From Roseiarcus sp963755075 (lineage in GTDB: Bacteria > Pseudomonadota > Alphaproteobacteria > Rhizobiales > Beijerinckiaceae): a stretch of 6,438 nucleotides of DNA. The notes under the pieces are model-generated. The model had not been told where the DNA came from and ran no database searches. It saw only the letters and a program-made list of their open reading frames with translations. Within the stretch, counting starts at the first letter, position 1, and each line of letters starts with the position of its first letter. Below, one piece after another: positions 1 through 5,167 of the stretch. The translations under genes and the position numbers were made by a program. The stretch is taken from contig CAVWKL010000037.1 of the NCBI GenBank assembly GCA_963755075.1, forward strand, positions 1 to 6,438. The letters run 5' to 3'.

Positions 1-223
1 TCGCCAGGCGATCGGTCGCCGCGCCGGCCGGAGCTCCAGCCTTGCGCGCCCAAGCGACCGCTTCGTCGACCAGATGCGCGTAGGCCGGCAATTGCGCCGC
101 CTTGAGAATGAGCGACGGATTAGTGGTCGAGTCGGTCGGCTTGAAGGCGCGAATCGAGTCCATGTCGCCGGTGTCGGCGACGACGGTGGTCATGGCGCGC
201 AATTGATCGAGTTTGCTCGGCAT
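1..223 (-). CDS. tal: Transaldolase, N-terminal part (runs off the left edge)
   Basis: Transaldolase moves a three-carbon dihydroxyacetone unit from sedoheptulose 7-phosphate to glyceraldehyde 3-phosphate in the cytoplasmic non-oxidative pentose phosphate pathway. Only the first 74 codons are in the window. They read MPSKLDQLRAMTTVVADTGD, then a stretch with STTNPSLILKAAQLPAY and VDEAVAWARKAG. This matches the TalB-type family closely: the VADTGD strand, the conserved D-x-TTNPSLIL segment (here DSTTNPSLIL) at about residues 29-38, and the AVAWA helix. The catalytic lysine lies beyond the edge, so completeness cannot be judged. The ATG at 223-221 is preceded by AAGGA with a 7-base spacer. The gene lies 78 bases behind the lipoprotein hydrolase gene, and a fair promoter candidate sits in that gap, so it may be transcribed alone. 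Confidence 0.93.
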   Translation of the reverse strand, partial: MPSKLDQLRAMTTVVADTGDMDSIRAFKPTDSTTNPSLILKAAQLPAYAHLVDEAVAWARKAGAPAGAATDRLA

Positions 224-230
224 GGCGATG

Positions 231-235
231 TCCTT
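231..235 (-). promoter_or_regulatory. Ribosome-binding site of tal
   Basis: AAGGA on the minus strand, 7 bases ahead of the ATG at 223. It supports that start over the internal ATG codons. Confidence 0.6.
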
Positions 236-248
236 GTTCGCTTCGAAC
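236..248. repeat. Small inverted repeat at the predicted tal transcription start
   Basis: GTTCG (236-240) and CGAAC (244-248) form perfect five-base arms around a three-base centre. The repeat overlaps the edge of the predicted -10 hexamer and lies just ahead of the tal ribosome-binding site. It could be an operator half-site pair, but arms this short arise often by chance. Confidence 0.3.
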
Positions 249-275
249 TATGCGGCGCGATGGCGGCGTGCGCAA
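247..275 (-). promoter_or_regulatory. Candidate promoter of tal
   Basis: On the minus strand TTGCGC (275-270) is followed after exactly 17 bases by CATAGT (252-247). Three of six bases fit the -35 consensus and four of six the -10 consensus. Spacing and position are right for a start site near 240, only about 17 bases ahead of the tal ATG. The match is moderate and was made by eye. Confidence 0.4.
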
Positions 276-301
276 GGCAGACGCGGCGTAACGCGCAACG
301 G

Positions 302-1462
302 TCATTGCGGCGGCGACGGCGGGGCGCCCAGCGGGGCCGCCGAAGCCGCCGAGACCGTCGGATCCTGATAGCCTCTGGCGTCGATGACCGACATCTTGTC
401 GGCGTCTTGCGGGCGCGGCGTCGCCAATTGCGCGCCGATCGCGTGCAGCACGTCGGGCGCATCGGCGTAGGCGGCGTGGTCGATGAAACCGTCGGAATAG
501 CTCGTGAGGTCATAGACCTTGGCGCCGAGGGCTTCGAGCGCTTGCCGATCCTCGGGCTTCGATGGGTTGATGGCGCCGACGCGCGGGCGCGATTGGGCGA
601 GCGCGCTGGACAGCGAAAGCGCGCGATCGTTCGCCGTCGCAAAGACCGTGACGTTAGCCGGCTTGATGCGCGCCATTTGCGCCGCGAACACGTCCATGTC
701 GATGTCGGGCGCGGCGAGCATCACCTCGCCAAGATGGCCGCCAAGGTCGCGATTGCCGCCGATCGCGGCCTGGCGCAACGCCTCCATCGCCAGCCAGCCG
801 CCCATGGAATGGGCAAGCAGATGGATTTTGCCGACGCCCGGCGTCGCGCCGACGTCCTGCAGCAAGTCCAGCAACGCGTCGCGCGAGGCGGTCGCGCTGT
901 CCTTGTCGGAGACATAGCCGAACAATTCGTGCTTCGTCGGCCACGTGAACAGCACCGCGACCCCGCCGAAACGGCTGTCGGCGACGATCTGCGCGGCGCG
1001 ATCGCGCGCTTCTTCGAAGCTGGTGTTGTAACCGTGCACGAACACCAGAACGTCGCGATTGACGCCGATGCGGCCGGAGACATGCGAGGCGAGTTCGGCG
1101 CGGAACTCGTCGCCGTCGAGTTGACGCTCCTGGGCGACGACGATGTGATCCCTAGGGTTGGCGGCGCCCCACATCGGCTCCTCGATGGAGCCGGCGCGAT
1201 GGCCGGGCGGAATTGTGACGATGTCGAAGGCATAGTGCGCGCCGTCGGTCGAGAGGGCCTGCGCCGCCGCGCCGGTCTCGCCCTTGCGCGTCGAGGCGAC
1301 GAAGAGCTGCACCGGCTGCGCCTTTGTCGCCGCGGCGTTCGGACCGCCGCCGATCATGTCGGTCGCCGCGCAGCCCGTCAGGGCGAGGCCGAGCGCGCCG
1401 ACGAACCCGAGGCGGCCGACCTCGAGGACGCAATTTATCGCGCTACGCAAAGCCGCGACCAT
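302..1462 (-). CDS. Alpha/beta hydrolase lipoprotein, DUF900 (COG4782) type
   Basis: A 386-residue predicted lipoprotein esterase/lipase of unknown substrate. The N-terminus has an Arg at 17, a hydrophobic run and a lipobox ALTGC with the lipidated Cys at 31, so the mature protein should be anchored in the cell envelope. The hydrolase core follows: oxyanion-loop motif FVHGYNTSFEEA (about 141-152), FTWPT (172-176), nucleophile elbow AHSMGGW with Ser219, strand AAPDIDMDVF (250-259), NDRAL with Asp279, and DGFIDHAAYAD with His329. Ser219, Asp279 and His329 are my proposed triad; the Ser is clear, the other two come from spacing. The elbow is AHSMG rather than GHSxG, which is common in this family. 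The tail is Ala/Pro-rich. The ATG at 1462 is chosen because the signal peptide begins there; the reading frame upstream overlaps the glycosyltransferase gene and is not protein-like. AGGG lies 11 bases ahead of the ATG, so the ribosome-binding site is weak. The gene follows the glycosyltransferase after 146 bases. Confidence 0.88.
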   Translation of the reverse strand: MVAALRSAINCVLEVGRLGFVGALGLALTGCAATDMIGGGPNAAATKAQPVQLFVASTRKGETGAAAQALSTDGAHYAFDIVTIPPGHRAGSIEEPMWGAANPRDHIVVAQERQLDGDEFRAELASHVSGRIGVNRDVLVFVHGYNTSFEEARDRAAQIVADSRFGGVAVLFTWPTKHELFGYVSDKDSATASRDALLDLLQDVGATPGVGKIHLLAHSMGGWLAMEALRQAAIGGNRDLGGHLGEVMLAAPDIDMDVFAAQMARIKPANVTVFATANDRALSLSSALAQSRPRVGAINPSKPEDRQALEALGAKVYDLTSYSDGFIDHAAYADAPDVLHAIGAQLATPRPQDADKMSVIDARGYQDPTVSAASAAPLGAPPSPPQ

Positions 1463-1608
1463 TACCGTAAATTCCCTGAACTGCCCCTGGCGATCGCGGA
1501 CCGCCGTCCTTGGCGCGACAAAACTGCGCGCGACGTTTGCGCCGCGCTCATCGGCCAAGGATGTGGCGATAGTGAGACGTGCGGCGCCTTGAGGGAAATC
1601 GCCGCCGC

Positions 1609-2640
1609 TCAGGCGGTTTGACGAAGCTGCGCCGCGCCACCGGCGCGGCTGGCTTCGATATGCTGCAGAAACTGCCGCGCGCTTTCCTTCCAGGTGAAGC
1701 GCAGCGAATGATCGCGCGCGCGCTCGCGCGGGATTTCGAGCGCGGCAAGGCAAGCCGCGCCGAGATCGTTGTCGAGCACCCCGGCGCCGCTTTCGCCGAT
1801 GACGTCGAGCGGGCCGGACACGGGAAACGCGGCGACCGGCAAGCCGCTGGCCAGGGCCTCGATGATGACGATGCCGAACGTGTCGGTCTTCGAGGGAAAG
1901 ACGAAAGCGTCGGCGCTGGCGTAAACCCGAGCGAGGTCTTCGCCATATAGCGCGCCGAAAAAATGGGCATGCGGATAGCGGCGCTGGAGTGTCGCCCGCG
2001 CCGGGCCGTCGCCGACGATGGCGACCGATCCCGGCAGCTTCAATTCGAGCAGCGCCTCGAGGTTCTTTTCGACCGCGATGCGGCCGACGCTCAAGAAGAT
2101 CGGACGCGGCAGGTCGACCGCGTCGGAACGGCGCGGACGATAGAGCGCATGGTCGACGCCGCGAGTCCACACTTTGACGCGATCGAACCCGCGCTGGGTC
2201 AACTCGTTCTTGATCGACGTCGTCGGCGCCAGCGTCGCCGCCGCCGGGGCGTGAAAGCGGCGCAGTGCGGCGTAGGTGAAGACTTCGGGAAAACGGGTGC
2301 GCGCGGCGATATACTCGGGAAAGCGCGTGTGATAGCTGGTGGTGAACAGCTTGCCGCGCTTGCGGCAATAGCGCCGCGCGGCCCAGCCGATCGGCCCTTC
2401 GGTGGCGATGTGGATGTGATCGGCGCCGGCCGCGTCGATACGCCGCGCCACTTCCCAGGGCGAGGCCAGCGCCAGACGAATGTCCGGATAGGTCGGCATC
2501 GGCAGGGAAGGAAACCCCTGCGGCGTCAGGAAGATGAATTCCGCGCTCAGCTCACGCGCCGCCGCCGACATTCGCTCCAGCGTGTGGACGACGCCGTTGA
2601 CTTGAGGTCGCCATGCGTCTGTCGCGACCAATATCCGCAT
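1609..2640 (-). CDS. agt: GT4-family glycosyltransferase, likely Agt-type diacylglycerol glycosyltransferase
   Basis: A 343-residue GT-B fold glycosyltransferase. The N-terminal domain opens with MRILVATDAWRPQVNGVV, the loop typical of lipid-acting GT4 enzymes (Asn15-Gly16 near the acceptor site), then HIATEGPIG (76-84) and TSYHTRFPEY (101-110). The C-terminal donor domain has VWTRGVD (157-163), SVGRIAVEKNLEALL (184-198, with Arg187 and Lys192 expected at the nucleotide-sugar phosphates), VGDGP (209-213) and TDTFGIVIIEA (252-262). The usual E-x7-E motif is D253-x7-E261. There is no signal peptide, so it should act at the inner face of the membrane. Its ATG overlaps the plcP stop by one base (TGATG), with GGAAG 7 bases ahead, so the two are translationally coupled. 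In alphaproteobacteria the gene next to plcP encodes Agt, which adds glucose or glucuronate to diacylglycerol. That assignment is by context; other GT4 lipid or mannosyl transferases share these motifs. Confidence 0.82.
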   Translation of the reverse strand: MRILVATDAWRPQVNGVVHTLERMSAAARELSAEFIFLTPQGFPSLPMPTYPDIRLALASPWEVARRIDAAGADHIHIATEGPIGWAARRYCRKRGKLFTTSYHTRFPEYIAARTRFPEVFTYAALRRFHAPAAATLAPTTSIKNELTQRGFDRVKVWTRGVDHALYRPRRSDAVDLPRPIFLSVGRIAVEKNLEALLELKLPGSVAIVGDGPARATLQRRYPHAHFFGALYGEDLARVYASADAFVFPSKTDTFGIVIIEALASGLPVAAFPVSGPLDVIGESGAGVLDNDLGAACLAALEIPRERARDHSLRFTWKESARQFLQHIEASRAGGAAQLRQTA

Positions 2641-3500
2641 CAAGCCGCTTCCGCCTCCGCCTCGGCCGGCTGCTTGGCGCGCGCCGCCGCTTCGGCCGGT
2701 TGGCCGGCGCTCGCCGCCGCGGCCAGTTCGCGCTGGCGCTGGGCGAAGGGCGTCGACCAAGTGATGACCTCGAACCGACCGTCGTCGTGCTCGACGACGA
2801 GCGAGCAGGATTCGACGAAGTCGCCGGTGTTGACGTAGGTCACGCCGTCGATTTCGCGAATCGTGGGATAGTGGATATGCCCGCAGACGACGCCGTCGGC
2901 GCCGCGCCGCTTGGCTTCCGCGGCAAGCTCGCGTTCGAACGAACCGATGAAATTGACGGCCTTCTTCACCTTGAGTTTCGCCCAGGCCGAGAACGACCAA
3001 TAGCCGAAACCGAATAGTCGCCGGATCGCGTTGAAGCGCGTGTTGATGAACAGCGCCGCGTCATAGGCCCAGTCGCCGAAGTGCGCGAGCCACTTGGAAT
3101 GACGCACGACGACGTCGAACTCGTCGCCGTGCATCACGAGATAGGTTCTGCCGTCGGCCGCCACATGCATGGTGTTGCGCACGATCTCGATGCCGCCGAA
3201 CGTCAGGCCGATGAACTGCCGCGCGAACTCGTCGTGATTGCCCGGCACGAAAATCATTCGCGCGCCATGGCGCACCTTGCGCAACAGTTTCTGGATGACG
3301 TCGTTGTGCGCCTGCGGCCAATACCAGCCCGCGCGCAGCCGCCAGCCATCGATGATGTCGCCGACGAGAAAGATCGTGTCGGCGTCGTTGTGACGCAGAA
3401 AATCCATGACCAAGTGCGCCTGGCAACCGCGCGTGCCCAAGTGCAGATCGGACAGAAAGATCGTGCGATAGCGTCGGATCGCTTCGTCTGATTGGGCCAA
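2640..3500 (-). CDS. plcP: PlcP-type metallophosphoesterase (phosphate-starvation phospholipase C)
   Basis: A 286-residue calcineurin-like phosphoesterase. The dinuclear metal motifs are all present in order: SDLHLG (17-22), GDIIDGW (47-53), GNHDEF (87-92), HGDEFD (124-129) and GHIH (207-210), followed by NTGDFVESCS. Automatic annotation often calls this family UDP-2,3-diacylglucosamine hydrolase. However, RLRAGWYWP (54-62) and the C-terminal part ending in GDFVESC are what I recall for the PlcP group. PlcP of Sinorhizobium meliloti is a phosphate-regulated phospholipase C that releases diacylglycerol from membrane phospholipids. The start is TTG at 3500: an in-frame TGA lies four codons upstream and the next ATG (residue 32) would remove the first metal motif. 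GAGAGG lies 5 bases ahead. The last 25 residues are Ala/Glu/Pro-rich with two QPAEA copies. The gene overlaps the glycosyltransferase by one base, and a Pho box lies upstream. A true LpxH function is the main alternative. Confidence 0.87.
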   Translation of the reverse strand: MAQSDEAIRRYRTIFLSDLHLGTRGCQAHLVMDFLRHNDADTIFLVGDIIDGWRLRAGWYWPQAHNDVIQKLLRKVRHGARMIFVPGNHDEFARQFIGLTFGGIEIVRNTMHVAADGRTYLVMHGDEFDVVVRHSKWLAHFGDWAYDAALFINTRFNAIRRLFGFGYWSFSAWAKLKVKKAVNFIGSFERELAAEAKRRGADGVVCGHIHYPTIREIDGVTYVNTGDFVESCSLVVEHDDGRFEVITWSTPFAQRQRELAAAASAGQPAEAAARAKQPAEAEAEAA

Positions 3501-3505
3501 GATAG

Positions 3506-3511
3506 CCTCTC
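3506..3511 (-). promoter_or_regulatory. Ribosome-binding site deciding the TTG start of plcP
   Basis: GAGAGG on the minus strand lies 5 bases ahead of TTG. It overlaps the TGA stop (3512-3510) that is shared by the plcP frame and the mini-ORF upstream. This stop rules out any earlier start. Confidence 0.6.
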
Positions 3512-3536
3512 ACCGGTCGCGTTGACGAGTCATCAT
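3510..3536 (-). CDS. Possible eight-codon leader ORF ahead of plcP
   Basis: MMTRQRDR followed by TGA. The ATG at 3536 has AAGGA (3546-3542) with a 5-base spacer, a better ribosome-binding site than that of plcP itself. The stop ends inside the plcP Shine-Dalgarno region, 9 bases before the TTG, so a ribosome ending here could restart on plcP. The same frame extends upstream to an ATG at 3695, but that would begin ahead of the predicted Pho-controlled promoter and has no protein-like composition. Nothing shows that the peptide is made; it may instead be a chance ORF. Confidence 0.3.
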   Translation of the reverse strand: MMTRQRDR

Positions 3537-3558
3537 CGTTTTCCTTGCGCAGATTCTC

Positions 3559-3576
3559 ATGTCGCAGGGATGACAG
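3559..3576 (-). promoter_or_regulatory. Pho box (PhoB-binding site) of the plcP operon
   Basis: CTGTCATCCCTGCGACAT on the minus strand. The consensus is two CTGTCAT repeats 11 bases apart. The first copy here is a perfect 7/7, and the second (GCGACAT) matches 4/7, including the conserved CAT end. It lies 58 bases ahead of the plcP TTG, which is right for a site that takes the place of the -35 element. No clear -10 hexamer was seen at the expected distance. The function of the gene behind it makes phosphate control likely. Confidence 0.6.
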
Positions 3577-3704
3577 CCGCGTCGCGGACCGGCGCCTCCC
3601 GCAGGCCGAACCGCGCTCGGGCCGAGGCGATCGGAAGCGAAGCGGAACCCATGAAACTTCGAGGCTGACGTCGTCCAACCGGCGGCCGACGCCAACCCGC
3701 GCCC

Positions 3705-4382
3705 TCACGCCGCGATGTGCCGGAACATAAAGCGGCGCGCCTCCTCGTCCGTCTCGGTCTTGAAGGAAAAACGGTCCTTCAAGCTCTTGGCGCGCGCCGC
3801 CGCGGGCCGCGCGTCGATCTCGTCGTGCAGCCGCTTGAGATGAGGAAAACGCGCCCAGGCGTCGTCGCCGAGCACGTGGGGGACCACGCGCGCCCAGCCC
3901 CACACGGCCATGTCGACGATCGTATAGACATCGCCGACCATGTATCGGCGATTGGCGAGGCGCTCGTCGAGCACGGCAAAATGGCGGCCCGCCTCAAATT
4001 GATAGCGATCATGCGCGTATGGGGCTTTGTCCCTGGCGAAATGCTTGAAATGGACCGCCTGGCCGCAGAACGGGCCGACCCCGGTGGCGACGAACATCAG
4101 CCACGACAACAGCTCGCCGCGCCCGGACGGGCCGGCGGGAGGCAGAAACTTGCCCGTCTGTTCGGCGAGATAGAGCAGGATCGCGTTACTGTCGAAGACG
4201 ATTGTCTCGCCGTCGACGATGGCGGGCACTTTGCCATTGGGGTTCACCTTCAGATAGTCGGGCGCGAATTGATCGCCTTTGCGCACGTCCACAGGGATCG
4301 GCTCGAACGGCAGCCCGGCCTCTTCCAGAAACAGCGCGACTTTCGTCGGGTTCGGCGATCCATTGAAGTAGAATTTCAGCAT
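3705..4382 (-). CDS. Glutathione S-transferase family protein, nu class (YfcG/YghU-like)
   Basis: A 225-residue cytosolic glutathione transferase. The thioredoxin-like N-terminal domain (about 1-82) starts MLKFYFNGSPNPTKVALFLEEAGLPFE with Ser9-Pro10-Asn11, where YfcG has Thr-Pro-Asn. It continues with KGDQFAPDYLKVNPNGKVPAIVD, where Pro53 is the cis-proline, and FDSNAILLYLAEQTG, where Asp64-Ser65 bind the glutathione gamma-glutamyl end. The helical domain has the WLMFVATGVGPFCGQAVHF and PYAHDRYQFEAGRHFAVLDERL segments that mark the YfcG/Ure2-like group. Members mostly act as disulfide-bond reductases or organic peroxidases using glutathione, rather than in classical conjugation; the real substrate is unknown. 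The ATG at 4382 has AAGGGGAG 6 bases ahead, so the longer upstream reading frame is rejected. The gene is divergent from DUF2000 and followed by a 204-base gap before plcP. Confidence 0.9.
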   Translation of the reverse strand: MLKFYFNGSPNPTKVALFLEEAGLPFEPIPVDVRKGDQFAPDYLKVNPNGKVPAIVDGETIVFDSNAILLYLAEQTGKFLPPAGPSGRGELLSWLMFVATGVGPFCGQAVHFKHFARDKAPYAHDRYQFEAGRHFAVLDERLANRRYMVGDVYTIVDMAVWGWARVVPHVLGDDAWARFPHLKRLHDEIDARPAAARAKSLKDRFSFKTETDEEARRFMFRHIAA

Positions 4383-4388
4383 GGCGGT

Positions 4389-4396
4389 CTCCCCTT
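4389..4396 (-). promoter_or_regulatory. Ribosome-binding site of the GST gene
   Basis: AAGGGGAG on the minus strand, 6 bases ahead of the ATG at 4382. It is the strongest Shine-Dalgarno match in the window and decides the start. Confidence 0.7.
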
Positions 4397-4423
4397 GTTG
4401 GCGCCTCGAGCCCGTCGACCCGA

Positions 4424-4441
4424 CCGCTCTTCGATGAGCGG
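4424..4441. repeat. Perfect inverted repeat in the GST leader
   Basis: CCGCTC (4424-4429) and GAGCGG (4436-4441) are perfect six-base arms around a six-base centre. The repeat lies just downstream of the predicted GST promoter, about at the expected transcription start. It could be a repressor site or a leader hairpin; there is no T-run to make it a terminator. Confidence 0.4.
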
Positions 4442-4445
4442 GCGC

Positions 4446-4474
4446 AAACTGAGTCGACGCCACGCCCGTGTCAA
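4446..4474 (-). promoter_or_regulatory. Candidate promoter of the GST gene
   Basis: The minus strand has a perfect -35 hexamer TTGACA (4474-4469). At 17 bases the -10 position reads CAGTTT (4451-4446), a poor match. The leader would be about 55-60 bases. The call rests mainly on the -35. Confidence 0.35.
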
Positions 4475-4508
4475 TCGTCGTTTTGCAGACGAGAGCGGAT
4501 TGGAAATC

Positions 4509-4537
4509 TTGACTTTGGCGCCCGACGACCGAGGATG
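4509..4537 (+). promoter_or_regulatory. Weak candidate promoter of the DUF2000 gene
   Basis: TTGACT (4509-4514) followed after 17 bases by AGGATG (4532-4537). The -35 fits five of six bases, the -10 poorly. The left arm of the 10-base inverted repeat lies between and into the two hexamers, so a protein bound there would interfere with polymerase. Confidence 0.25.
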
Positions 4538-4558
4538 GGCGGAGGGCGTCGGTCGTCG
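4523..4558. repeat. Perfect 10-base inverted repeat ahead of the DUF2000 gene
   Basis: CGACGACCGA (4523-4532) and TCGGTCGTCG (4549-4558) are exact reverse complements separated by 16 bases. GCGC on each outer side (4518-4521 and 4561-4564) could extend the stem past a small bulge. It is the longest inverted repeat I found by eye in the window. It may be an operator with two half-sites, or a stable hairpin in the DUF2000 leader. It has no T-run. Confidence 0.55.
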
Positions 4559-4690
4559 CGGCGCTGGCTTCGCCCCGCCTGGGGCGTCACGCCGGCCCGC
4601 CACCGCGCGCGTTGCACGGGCGTTCCAGACGCCACGCCCGGCCTCGAGTGGACGGTTGGCTTGAAATTCGACGGGGAGCAAGTCGCGCGC

Positions 4691-5101
4691 ATGACGTCCG
4701 ACAGCAAGGTGGCGATCCTGATTCTCGAGGATCTGGCGACATGGCAGAAGCTCAACGTGACGGCGTTTCTCGCCACCGGCATCGCCAACGCGGCGCCGGA
4801 AGCGATGGGTCGACCCTATGAGGACGCGGCGGGGCGCCGACATGCGCCCTTGCTCGGTCAACCGATCCTGATCTTTGCGGCGAATTCCGAGACTTTGGCG
4901 CGCGCCTTTCGTCAGAGCGTCGAGCGCGGCCTGACCCGCGCCGTTTACGTGCGGGCGATGTTCTCGACCGGGCACGACGAGGCCAATCGCGCCGCCTTTC
5001 TCGCCGAGCCGGCCGAGGCTCCGGACCTCGTGGGTCTCGCCCTTCGCGGACCCAAGAAGGACGTGGACAAGGCGACCAAGGGCGCCGCGCTCCATCCGTA
5101 G
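4691..5101 (+). CDS. DUF2000 family protein, PTH2-like fold, function unknown
   Basis: A 136-residue protein that matches the DUF2000 family (known to have a peptidyl-tRNA hydrolase 2-like fold). The family marks are KVAILILEDLATWQKLNVTA (6-25), GRPYEDAAG (40-48), the QPILIFAA strand (57-64), RAFRQSVERGL with the YVRAMFSTGHDEANR segment (86-100), and the ending LVGLALRGPKKDVDKATKGA. That ending resembles the GP-x-IDKVTG-LKL end of PTH2 enzymes, and the start resembles their K-x-V-x-V-x-DL strand. No activity has been assigned to the family to my knowledge. The ATG at 4691 gives the normal family length of about 135-140. Its ribosome-binding site is poor: GGGGAG lies 12 bases away. A TTG at 4661 would add ten residues. 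It is the only plus-strand gene and converges on the CoA-ester lyase gene. Confidence 0.85.
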   Translation: MTSDSKVAILILEDLATWQKLNVTAFLATGIANAAPEAMGRPYEDAAGRRHAPLLGQPILIFAANSETLARAFRQSVERGLTRAVYVRAMFSTGHDEANRAAFLAEPAEAPDLVGLALRGPKKDVDKATKGAALHP

Positions 5102-5110
5102 AACCGGCGA

Positions 5111-5147
5111 GGCCGATCCCCGCCGCTCGGCCGCGCCCCGAAGCGGC
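5111..5147. terminator. Possible hairpins between convergent genes
   Basis: The 66-base gap between the two convergent stops holds two overlapping GC hairpins: GGCCGA/TCGGCC (5111-5116 with 5127-5132) and GCCGCT/AGCGGC (5122-5127 with 5142-5147). They share a base and cannot form together. Neither strand has a T-run after a stem, so this is at best a weak bidirectional stop signal. Confidence 0.2.
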
Positions 5148-5167
5148 TCGGACGCGGGCGCCGCGCG

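Larger units (their letters stand above)
4383..4690. other. Divergent intergenic region between the GST and DUF2000 genes
   Basis: These 308 bases hold no gene I can support. They contain a -35-like TTGACA facing the GST gene, a weaker TTGACT facing the DUF2000 gene, and two perfect inverted repeats (4424-4441 and 4523-4558). The plus-strand frame stays open from 4535 into DUF2000, but the encoded Arg/Gly/Pro-rich stretch looks like translated non-coding GC-rich DNA. Confidence 0.6.

Noticed and set aside
1570..1607. GCGGCG/CGCCGC hairpin behind the glycosyltransferase stop as a terminator.
   Set aside because: The stem is only six base pairs with a 13-base loop and no T-run follows, so it is not distinguishable from GC-rich background.
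74..1621. A 515-codon open frame on the plus strand.
   Set aside because: It lies antisense to transaldolase, the lipoprotein hydrolase and the end of the glycosyltransferase, all with clear family motifs. Its product is Arg/Ala/Gly-rich with no recognisable domain. Long antisense frames are normal in GC-rich DNA.
1463..2368. Upstream extension of the hydrolase frame to give a 688-residue protein.
   Set aside because: The extension overlaps the glycosyltransferase gene in another frame, is Arg-rich, and would bury the lipoprotein signal peptide in the middle.
2641..3000. Upstream extension of the glycosyltransferase frame to 463 residues.
   Set aside because: It overlaps plcP out of frame, and MRILVATDAW at 2640 is the usual N-terminus of these enzymes, with a ribosome-binding site ahead.
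3577..3704. A terminator or small gene between the GST stop and the Pho box.
   Set aside because: Only short GC palindromes such as CTCGGCCCGAG are present, with no T-run and no frame with both a start signal and sensible composition.
3061..3903. A 280-codon minus-strand frame covering the plcP upstream region.
   Set aside because: It overlaps both GST and plcP out of frame and is Arg-rich shadow sequence; it has no domain of its own.
4535..4690. Longer DUF2000 product starting at ATG 4535.
   Set aside because: The extra 52 residues are low-complexity Arg/Gly/Pro sequence with no family match; the inverted repeat covers this ATG, and the family normally starts just before the KVAILI strand.
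4376..5095. A 239-codon minus-strand frame across DUF2000 and the intergenic region.
   Set aside because: It is the antisense shadow of the DUF2000 gene, is rich in Arg and Gly, and has no family motif.
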